Shown: in pieces, positions 43,974 through 49,520 of the stretch
Layout of the letters: each line of letters begins with the position of its first letter
Position numbering within the stretch: position 1 is the stretch's first letter
NCBI GenBank assembly: GCA_035947555.1
Contig: DASZJZ010000040.1
Span: 1-49,520 of the forward strand
Reading direction: 5' to 3'
Source of the DNA: JACVRW01 sp035947555
GTDB lineage: Bacteria; Actinomycetota; Thermoleophilia; Solirubrobacterales; Thermoleophilaceae
DNA length: 49,520 bases
Notes under the pieces: model-generated
Database searches by the model: none
What the model saw: the letters and a program-made list of their open reading frames with translations, nothing else
What the model was told of the DNA's origin: nothing
Position numbers and translations under genes: made by a program

Positions 43974-44046
43974 GCGCGCCGAACAGCGCGACGCGATTGC
44001 GTCCAGCCCCCTTGGCGAGTAGAGCGCCATGGGATGGCTGAACTCG
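43960..44046 (-). pseudogene. decayed C-terminal fragment of a GGDEF (diguanylate cyclase) domain
   Basis: Two minus-strand frames together spell the end of a GGDEF domain. One gives MALY (44019-44030); the other continues AKGAGRNRVALFGAL (43972-44016). Only two bases (TC) separate TAC of Tyr from GCC of Ala, so a single-base loss within one codon explains the shift, restoring a MALYxAKGAGRNRVALF pattern like those at the end of many GGDEF domains. Nothing GGDEF-like remains upstream; a small unrelated gene begins at 44061. Confidence 0.6.
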
Positions 44047-44060
44047 CAGGCCACGGCCGC

Positions 44061-44420
44061 TCACGGTTGTTTTCGACCGGGATCGTCGTTCGCTGTCGCC
44101 CGAACCGCGTCCGCCTGCGCGGCGTCCATCCACATCTCCCAGCGGCCGGAGGCAGAGGCGCGCGCGTCGTGGAAGCGGTAGGGCCGCCTGCCTCCGAACT
44201 CGGTCTGGCGCAGACGGTGCACGCCGCCGAGCACCGACGCGATCCGCCGGCGCGGCCAGCCGATCGCGTCCTCGATGTCGGGGAAGGGGCGAGGCCGATC
44301 GGGTGTCTGGGCGAGCGCGTGGAGGAGCTCGCGCATGAGGTCGCTGCAGCGGTCGTGGAAGCGGGCGATCTCGTCCGGGTTTGTCATGGCGTTGTGCGGC
44401 GCGTGCTGGACGGGCGGCAT
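44061..44420 (-). CDS. small hypothetical protein (possible winged-helix, DUF6416-like)
   Basis: The product is up to 119 residues. The core EIARFHDRCSDLMRELLHALAQ, FPDIEDAIGWPRRRIASVLGGVHRLRQTEFGGRRPYRF and GRWEMWMDAAQADAVRA resembles a small winged-helix fold seen in uncharacterised actinobacterial proteins. The start may be the ATG at 44420 or the ATG at 44387 (108 residues); neither has a good ribosome site. It stands alone, with a decayed GGDEF fragment downstream and 164 bp of unassigned sequence upstream. Confidence 0.65.
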   Translation of the reverse strand: MPPVQHAPHNAMTNPDEIARFHDRCSDLMRELLHALAQTPDRPRPFPDIEDAIGWPRRRIASVLGGVHRLRQTEFGGRRPYRFHDARASASGRWEMWMDAAQADAVRATANDDPGRKQP

Positions 44421-44584
44421 CGCTGCCGACGCTACGCCCTCTGGGAGGATCGCGGCCGATGCCTGCGGTCAGGCGCCCGGACGGCATGGAGATCCACTGC
44501 GGTCGTGGAGGAGGTGCCGGGCGCGCCGATCTCCCGCTCGGACCTGTTCGCCGCCCGAATCAGGCGGGTGAGGGGGGTGAAGAC

Positions 44585-45418
44585 CTAGCCGCCGGCCCGG
44601 CTCGATTCGCGGGCGGCGGCCTCGACTTCGCTCCAGAAGGCATCCACGCGCGCGTTGAACTGCTCCGGGCTTTCCTGGAACGGCTGGTGGGCCTCCCCGG
44701 CCAGGATCTCGAAACGGGCGTCCGGGATCTCCGCGGCAACGGCCCGGCCGAAGCGCGGCGGCAGGATGATGTCGAGTTCCGAGGCGATGACGAGCGTCGG
44801 CACGGCGATCTCCGACAGGCGACCCACCGTGTCGTGCGTGCGGCACACGTCCACTTGCGCCTGGAAGGCCTCGACCGGCTGCTGGTGTGGAAACGCCAGC
44901 GCTTCTTCGACGATCGCGTCCACCGTGCCGTCCGCGTGGGCGCGTGGCGTGTAGACCCAGGTGAAGAACGCCTCGAAGAAGGCGCGCTCGCTCGGCGCCG
45001 CCACAGGCAGCCACCGCCAGAACTCGAGCTGCGCCCGAAACAGCGCATCCGGGCGTGCGTAGGTGCTTACGAGCACGAGACTGCGCACGAGCTCGGGGTG
45101 TCTGAGGGCGAGCTCCTGTGCGATCGCGCTCCCCATCGAGAACCCCGCCACGTGAGCGTTGGGGACCTCGAGCGCCCGTAGCAGCGCGGCGGCGTCGTCG
45201 GCCATGGTGGCCGCCGAGAGCTCCGCGTCCGGGGCGGGCGAGCGACCCGCGCCGCGGTTGTCGAAGGCGGTGACGCTGTAGCGGTCGGCAAGCCCGTCGA
45301 TCTGTTCCTGCCAAGCCTCGGCGGTGTCACCGAGGCCGGCGATGAGCAGGACCTCCGGTCCTTCGCCCCGGCGCTCGACCCAGAGCTCGGCGCCTTCGAT
45401 CTTCACCGGCTCTCCCAT
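44585..45418 (-). CDS. alpha/beta-fold hydrolase
   Basis: The 277-residue protein is a complete alpha/beta hydrolase. The nucleophile is Ser94 in AGFSMGS, the acid is Asp216 in ASELDIILP and the base is His244 in GEAHQPF; the oxyanion region is LIAGLGDTAEAW. It resembles 3-oxoadipate enol-lactonase or peroxidase-type hydrolases, but the substrate is unknown. The start is the ATG at 45418, preceded by GAGGAGG. It lies 2 bp after the truncated FAD gene and is probably the last gene of that operon. Confidence 0.9.
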   Translation of the reverse strand: MGEPVKIEGAELWVERRGEGPEVLLIAGLGDTAEAWQEQIDGLADRYSVTAFDNRGAGRSPAPDAELSAATMADDAAALLRALEVPNAHVAGFSMGSAIAQELALRHPELVRSLVLVSTYARPDALFRAQLEFWRWLPVAAPSERAFFEAFFTWVYTPRAHADGTVDAIVEEALAFPHQQPVEAFQAQVDVCRTHDTVGRLSEIAVPTLVIASELDIILPPRFGRAVAAEIPDARFEILAGEAHQPFQESPEQFNARVDAFWSEVEAAARESSRAGG

Positions 45419-45420
45419 CC

Positions 45421-46014
45421 TCAGCTTCCTCCTCGATGTGCGGGGCCGTCCCCCTGATGGTTGCGGAAGTGCCCGAGCGGATGCAGCGCGAGCTCGAGCA
45501 GCGTCACGACGCCGAAGCTTCCGCCGCCTCCGCGCAGCGCCCACAGGAGCTCCTGGTTCTCGTCCGCGGAGGCGCGGACGATCCGCCCGTCCCACGTGAC
45601 GACCTCCGCGGCGAGCAGGTTGTCGCCGGTGGTGGCCAGGCCATGGGCCTCGGTAGCCCGGTCGACCTGGGCCCACGCGGCGCCGCCGCCAACCCGCGCC
45701 ATGCAGCGCTCCGCGTCCACGTCGACGTCACACATCCCGCGCAGGTCGAGCAGCAGACCGTCGTCGCAGAGCGAGCTCCCGCTGGCCAAGAGCCCGCCCG
45801 CACCCACCGCCACCTCGAGCCCCTCCTCCCGCGCGAACGCCAGCGCGGCGATCACGTCGTCGGGGGCGGTGCAGCGGGCCACGAAACGCGGCCGCCGCCC
45901 GATCATCGCGTCGAAGAGCGTGCAGGCCTCCGCGAAACCGGGATCGCCGGGCTCGAACAGCCCCCCGCACAGCCGGAAGCGCAGCTCCTTTGCCGAGGTG
46001 CTCGTGATCGTCAT
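45421..46014 (-). CDS. truncated FAD-binding oxidoreductase paralogue (probably degenerate)
   Basis: The 197 residues align with the FAD-binding (PCMH) half of the next upstream gene: CDDGLLLDLRGMCDVDVD, then WAQVDRATEAHGLAT, WALRGGGGSFGVVTLLELALH. Three defects stand out. The covalent-FAD His (GGGHN) is replaced by GAGGLLAS; 28 residues covering the Gly-rich loop are deleted between GLATTG and DNLLAAEV; and the substrate/BBE half is missing. The ATG at 46014 overlaps the upstream TGA as ATGA. It is probably a decaying duplicate, but the frame is still open and codon use is normal. Confidence 0.75.
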   Translation of the reverse strand: MTITSTSAKELRFRLCGGLFEPGDPGFAEACTLFDAMIGRRPRFVARCTAPDDVIAALAFAREEGLEVAVGAGGLLASGSSLCDDGLLLDLRGMCDVDVDAERCMARVGGGAAWAQVDRATEAHGLATTGDNLLAAEVVTWDGRIVRASADENQELLWALRGGGGSFGVVTLLELALHPLGHFRNHQGDGPAHRGGS

Positions 46015-47444
46015 GACGCCGCCGTGCCGTTGGTCGAGCGGCTTCCCGACGGGAGGATGTTCTGGTTCAGCCGGAAGCGGTTCTCCGGGTCGTACGCGGC
46101 CTTGACGCGCGCGAGGCGGGCGTGGTTGTCGCCGTAGCTGGCGCGCACGGCCGCGTCGCCCTCCTCGAAGAGGCCCGGGAAGTTGAAGTACGTCTTCCCG
46201 TCCGAGTGGGGAGCCGCCGCCTCCCAGAACGCCCGCGTGTAGGTGATGTTCGTCTCGTCCTCACCGGGGTCGTGCCACGTCGAGTCGATGCTCAGCATCC
46301 ACTCCGAGCTGCGGTCACCGAACGCCGTCTCGCCGGCCCCCACGCGCGCCATCGCGCCGCCGCAGTGGCGGACGATCACGAGGGTGTCGTTGGACGGGCG
46401 CCGGTTCGACCAGTCGACCGTCGTGTCGATCGCCGCGTCGGAGAAGCCGTCCAGGTAGAGCGCCTTCCAGTAGCGGCGCACGCCCGCTGGGAAGAACGGG
46501 TCGAGCGAGCGCTGGAAGTCGACGTACTCCATGCGCCCGCTCATGTCGAGCAGTGGAGTGGCGAGCTCGCGGAGCGCCTGCGAGGCGCGCTCCCCCTCCG
46601 CCGGATCGCCCGCCCACATCCCGGCAATGCCGACGTAGGGCTCGCCGCGCAGCTCCTCGGGCAGCTCGTCGACCACGGGCAGCGACCAGATCAGCCCCGC
46701 CGTCGACAGCTCATCCGGAGCATCGGCGACGGCATCGCGCCAGCCGGCCAGCACCCGCCGGGCGTCCTCGATCCGGTACGCGACGTTCAGCCCGAACACC
46801 TCCGGGCCGAGCTCGTGCAACCGCAGCTCGAAGGAGGTGACCACGCCGAAGTTCCCGCCGCCCCCGCGCAGCGCCCAGTACAGGTCGCTGTGGTCGGCCG
46901 CGCTCGCGCGCACGCGGCGGCCGTCGGCGAGCACGACCTCCGCTGACACGAGGTTGTCGATCGTCATCCCGTCGCGGCGGCGCTGGTGGGAGACCCCGCC
47001 GCTGAGCGCCAGCCCGGCCACACCGGTCTCCGACACGACCCCGCCGGGGGTAGCGAGCCCGAGTGGGGCGGTGACCCGATCGACATCCGCCCAGGTGGCG
47101 CCGCCCTCGACGTGGACGGTTCGACCGCCGCCGTCGATGCGCACGTCGCGCATGGCCGAGAGGTCGACCACCAGGCCGTCGTCGCACACGGCGGTGCCGG
47201 CGACGTTGTGCCCGCCGCCGCGGACGGCCAGCGGCAGGTCGTGGTCCGCGGCGAAGCGCAACGCCGCGGCGACGTCGTCGGCGTCCGCGCAGCACGCGAT
47301 CAGCGCCGGCCGCTTGTCGATCATGCCGTTCCAGACCTGGCGGGCGGCCTCGTAGTCGGGGTGATCCGGCGCGATGACCTGGCCGGCCAGGCGCTCGGCC
47401 AGCGCGGCGGCGAGATCGGTGGGGGCGATGCGTTGGACGGCCAC
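46011..47444 (-). CDS. FAD-linked oxidoreductase with BBE domain
   Basis: The 477-residue enzyme has an N-terminal FAD-binding PCMH domain with AVRGGGHNVAG (His79, likely 8-alpha covalent FAD site), GGATWADVDRVT and DNLVSAEVVLADG, and a C-terminal berberine-bridge-like tail YDPENRFRLNQNI. The second covalent cysteine of berberine-bridge enzymes is absent (VAGLALSGG), so FAD is probably singly linked. Such enzymes oxidise sugars, alkaloids or aromatic alcohols. I chose the GTG at 47444 because AAGGAG sits 6 bp upstream; the TTG at 47477 is less likely. It heads the operon with the truncated copy and hydrolase. Confidence 0.9.
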   Translation of the reverse strand: MAVQRIAPTDLAAALAERLAGQVIAPDHPDYEAARQVWNGMIDKRPALIACCADADDVAAALRFAADHDLPLAVRGGGHNVAGTAVCDDGLVVDLSAMRDVRIDGGGRTVHVEGGATWADVDRVTAPLGLATPGGVVSETGVAGLALSGGVSHQRRRDGMTIDNLVSAEVVLADGRRVRASAADHSDLYWALRGGGGNFGVVTSFELRLHELGPEVFGLNVAYRIEDARRVLAGWRDAVADAPDELSTAGLIWSLPVVDELPEELRGEPYVGIAGMWAGDPAEGERASQALRELATPLLDMSGRMEYVDFQRSLDPFFPAGVRRYWKALYLDGFSDAAIDTTVDWSNRRPSNDTLVIVRHCGGAMARVGAGETAFGDRSSEWMLSIDSTWHDPGEDETNITYTRAFWEAAAPHSDGKTYFNFPGLFEEGDAAVRASYGDNHARLARVKAAYDPENRFRLNQNILPSGSRSTNGTAAS

Positions 47445-47467
47445 GGCGAGCTCCTTGCGATAGATGG

Positions 47468-47502
47468 CGCCGGTCAACCTACGAGCCCGCCGGTCTGCCT
47501 AC
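47468..47502. promoter_or_regulatory. direct repeat upstream of the FAD oxidoreductase operon
   Basis: Two 15-bp half-sites (47468-47482 and 47488-47502), reading on the minus strand GTAGGNNGACCGGCG, are spaced 20 bp apart, i.e. about two helical turns. They differ at two bases. The position before the oxidoreductase start suggests binding sites for a regulator such as the adjacent LuxR protein. Confidence 0.5.
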
Positions 47503-47510
47503 TTCCCCAC

Positions 47511-47539
47511 TTCCGGCCATCCGCTGAAGATGGCCGGAA
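47511..47539. promoter_or_regulatory. perfect 11-bp inverted repeat downstream of the LuxR gene
   Basis: TTCCGGCCATC and GATGGCCGGAA flank a 7-base spacer (CGCTGAA). No T-tract follows on the minus strand, so an intrinsic terminator for the LuxR gene is uncertain. An operator for the oxidoreductase operon is equally possible. Confidence 0.55.
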
Positions 47540-47565
47540 CCGGCCAGGCACGGGTAGGCGCGGTC

Positions 47566-49212
47566 CTAGAGCAGCCCTTCGCGTGTCGCGTACGCCACGG
47601 CGGCGGCGCGTGAGGGCAGGCGCAGCTTGGTGCGCACGTTGGCGACGTGGCGGTGGACGGTGTGAGGGCTGACCACCAGCCGCTTCGCTATCTCCGAGTC
47701 GCTCAACCCCTGGGCGACCAGCCTCAGCACCTCGCGCTCGCGCAGCGTCAGCTCGCTGAGCCGGCCGTCCTCCCGGCCAACGGCCTCCGTCCGCACCACA
47801 TCGCGCGTGGCGCCCAGGCTCGCAAACGCCTCCCGGGCGGCCTTCGCCTCCACCGCGGCGGCATCTGTGCGCCCGAGCGACACGAGCGACCGCGACAGCG
47901 CCAGCCGCGCGAGCGCCGCCTCGTAGGGGGCCGCCGACTCCCCGAAGAGGTCGAGCGCGTCCTCCAGGCAGCGCCGTGCCTCCTCGTGCTCCGCACGCAG
48001 CTCCGCAATCTCGCCGGCGACGAGCCGAAGCCGGCCGCGCAGGTATGGAGTTCCGATCCCGGCGACGATCTGCTCGAGCTCGGTCAGAGCCTCCCGCCCT
48101 CGTGCGGGGTCCCCCGACGCGGCCCGTGCTCGGGCCAGCAGCTCGAGCGCGGGCACCCGGTCGATGGAAGCCGCATCGCCGATACGGCGCAGCACCCGCT
48201 CCGCGGTCTCCGCCGCCCCCAAGGGATCGCCGCCGTCGAGCGCGAGCGCGCCTAGGCCGACCAGTGCCGCACGGTGGGGGGCGGCCCGCTCGAAGAGCGC
48301 CCGCGCCTCCTCGGTGCGTCCCTGGCGCGCGCGCAGCTCGCCCAGGCGAGCGAGCCCGTCGGGCGCCATCCCCGGGCGCATGGCCTCCAGGTCGGCGAGG
48401 GCGGCGACGAGCTCCGCCTCGGCGGCCGGCCACTCTCCCCGGCAGGTCAGGACCTGTCCGTAGGAGCTGCGGCAGACGCCGATCAGGTGGCGGCCGTTCA
48501 TGCGCTCGCCCATCGAGCGCATCGCGTGGGACCACTGGGCCACCCGGGCGAAGTCCCCGAGGCGCTCGCAGACGGCGATGAGGATGCACAGCGCCCAGGC
48601 CGGTGAGATCGGCAGCTCGAACTCTTCGCTGGCCGAGACGGCCGCCGCCTCGTCGAGCCGGCGCACACCCTCGTCGACGCGACCCTGGACCACGAGCGCC
48701 GCACCCGCGATCGCAATGCCCAGTGCCTCGATATCCGGGACGCCGAGCCCGGCGCCAAGCGCCGCCGCCTCGCTGCCCTTGTCCGCCGCCACCTGGGGGT
48801 CGCCGGCTACCTCCAGCGCGTAGTAGCCCTCGATGACGAGCAGCCAGCCGTACTCGGCACCCGATGGCCGACCGGCCAGGAGCGAGCGGCCCCGCTCGAT
48901 CCAGCCCGCGGCCACCGCCTCGTTGCCGTGGAAATGCAACGCGTCGTTCGCGAGCCACCCGGCCATCCGAACTGCGCCGCCAACATCGCCCGCAGCACGG
49001 TAGGCGCGGAAGGCGCGCTCCCGGGCGGCGAGAGAGGCGTCCGTGTCGCCGAGCCAGGAAGCAGCCCAGGCGAGACCCTCCCACGCCTCGACCGACTCCT
49101 CGCGCGCGAGGGCGGCCTCGAAGCACCTGCGCGCCTCCTCCCAGGACCACTCCCCGAGAGCCGCATTGCCCGCGGCGACCAGACCCTCGACGGTTTCAAG
49201 CTGGGAGCCCAT
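47566..49212 (-). CDS. TPR-containing LuxR-family transcriptional regulator
   Basis: The 548-residue protein has many TPR-like helical repeats from ~10 to 450 (EEARRCFEAALAREESVEAWEGLAWAASWLG at the start) and a C-terminal LuxR/NarL helix-turn-helix at ~482-548 (SELTLREREVLRLVAQGLSDSEIAKRLVVSPHTVHRHVANVRTKL). There is no N-terminal P-loop ATPase, so it is a short LAL-like form. It probably senses a protein or ligand through the TPR region. The ATG at 49212 is clear. The downstream oxidoreductase operon and its repeats are likely targets. Confidence 0.9.
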   Translation of the reverse strand: MGSQLETVEGLVAAGNAALGEWSWEEARRCFEAALAREESVEAWEGLAWAASWLGDTDASLAARERAFRAYRAAGDVGGAVRMAGWLANDALHFHGNEAVAAGWIERGRSLLAGRPSGAEYGWLLVIEGYYALEVAGDPQVAADKGSEAAALGAGLGVPDIEALGIAIAGAALVVQGRVDEGVRRLDEAAAVSASEEFELPISPAWALCILIAVCERLGDFARVAQWSHAMRSMGERMNGRHLIGVCRSSYGQVLTCRGEWPAAEAELVAALADLEAMRPGMAPDGLARLGELRARQGRTEEARALFERAAPHRAALVGLGALALDGGDPLGAAETAERVLRRIGDAASIDRVPALELLARARAASGDPARGREALTELEQIVAGIGTPYLRGRLRLVAGEIAELRAEHEEARRCLEDALDLFGESAAPYEAALARLALSRSLVSLGRTDAAAVEAKAAREAFASLGATRDVVRTEAVGREDGRLSELTLREREVLRLVAQGLSDSEIAKRLVVSPHTVHRHVANVRTKLRLPSRAAAVAYATREGLL

Positions 49213-49250
49213 GGCCAGACCCGTTCCGAGTCTAAGGCGTGCTGAACGAG

Positions 49251-49323
49251 TGGAGCTGAGGGGACTCGAACCCCTGACCTACGCGCTGCCAGCGCGTCGC
49301 TCTTCCAGCTGAGCTACAGCCCC
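49251..49323 (-). tRNA. tRNA-Ala (GGC)
   Basis: The reverse strand folds into a 73-nt cloverleaf. The acceptor GGGGCTG pairs with CAGCTCC (one G-T pair), the D arm is GCTC/GAGC, the anticodon stem is ACGCG/CGCGT around loop CTGGCAG, and the T arm is AGGGG/CCCCT with TTCGAGT. The anticodon GGC reads alanine GCC/GCU codons. CCA is not encoded. Confidence 0.95.
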
Positions 49324-49351
49324 GGGCGCGGCAATTGTAGTCGGCGACAGA

Positions 49352-49520
49352 TCAGCCCACGCTCCGGGCGGGCGCCTCTCCCCAGAGCTGCTCCAGGCGG
49401 TAGTACTCCCGGGCGTCGGGCGTGAAGATGTGGGCCACCACGTCCAGGTAGTCCAGGAGGATCCAGCGGGCTTCGCGTTCGCCTTCGGTTCGGCGCGGCA
49501 GCAGTCGCTCGTCCGCGTGC
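49352..49520 (-). CDS. rsfS: ribosomal silencing factor RsfS, partial (5' end beyond window)
   Basis: The last ~55 codons of RsfS are present: TEGEREARWILLDYLDVVAHIFTPDAREYYRLEQLWGEAP, the characteristic C-terminus of the DUF143 family, ending at the TGA at 49352. RsfS binds L14 on the 50S subunit and blocks subunit joining when nutrients are scarce. It lies upstream of tRNA-Ala on the same strand; the rest of the gene is outside the window. Confidence 0.93.
   Translation of the reverse strand, partial: HADERLLPRRTEGEREARWILLDYLDVVAHIFTPDAREYYRLEQLWGEAPARSVG

Noticed and set aside
43317..44054. Minus-strand 245-codon frame opposite DUF47
   Set aside because: It is a shadow of DUF47; only its first few codons (MALY) coincide with the GGDEF relic.
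44505..44588. Small plus-strand frame starting GTG with 27 residues (EEVPGAPISRSDLF...)
   Set aside because: Codon use looks coding, but there is no ribosome site, no recognisable family and the length is too short; it could be a gene remnant.

Overview
The window is GC-rich, uses GTG starts heavily, and is packed with short overlapping minus-strand genes. It carries an actinobacterial-style housekeeping order: rsfS, leuS, comEA, comEC, holA, rpsT, lepA, hrcA, dnaJ, prmA, phoH, ybeY, era. The high GC, an RpoD-like sigma factor without region 1.1, the HadA/HadB-like hot-dog pair and the hisIE-trpEGDC block suggest an actinobacterium, perhaps of the Thermoleophilia (Solirubrobacterales-like). 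The taxonomic call is inference; no marker gene was searched.

Layout. 1-4034: a TgpA-type transglutaminase (cut by the window edge), a DUF58 protein and a MoxR ATPase. 4061-8417: trpC, trpD, trpG, trpE and hisIE, read right to left and chained by overlaps. 8426-13281: a GNAT-like protein, era, ybeY, phoH and an MFS exporter frame that runs without a stop into a YqeY domain. 13326-13933: a plus-strand Phd/PIN toxin-antitoxin pair. 13923-22922: cyclase-family hydrolase, prmA, dnaJ, hrcA, two hot-dog dehydratases, a membrane adenylate/guanylate cyclase, a sigma-70 factor and lepA. 22992-28293: SnoaL-like protein, ferritin-like protein, murJ, rpsT, an aldehyde dehydrogenase and holA. 28339-32425: comEC and comEA, separated by an unrecognised plus-strand gene. 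32484-34046: a minisatellite, acylphosphatase, an arginine deiminase/DDAH-family enzyme and a 43-bp repeat ending in a hairpin. 34048-39000: Orn/Lys/Arg decarboxylase, a LOG-like protein, a small membrane protein and leuS. 39025-42086: a molybdate operon (HTH-Mop regulator, modA, modB, modC), divergent from an LtrA-family membrane protein. 43335-49212: DUF47 protein, a decayed GGDEF fragment, a small unknown, an alpha/beta hydrolase, a truncated and an intact FAD oxidoreductase, and a TPR-LuxR regulator. 49251-49520: tRNA-Ala(GGC) and the 3' end of rsfS.

How it fits together. The minus-strand backbone holds translation, ribosome maturation, heat shock, competence and amino-acid synthesis genes. 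Many junctions overlap by exactly four bases (NTGA), which implies translational coupling. Most accessory genes lie on the plus strand between backbone blocks and look like later insertions. The mod operon has its own Mop-domain regulator and a near-perfect palindrome over the divergent promoter. The FAD oxidoreductase/hydrolase cluster sits next to a LuxR regulator, with direct and inverted repeats between them.

No clearly new multi-gene defence or biosynthetic system was found, and there is no CRISPR array, transposase or phage gene. The most unusual signals are two probable CTG starts inside CTGA overlaps, a decarboxylase whose conserved N-terminus has no usual start codon, the MFS-YqeY fused frame, a frameshifted GGDEF relic, an FAD enzyme copy lacking 28 central residues, and two minisatellite-like repeats.
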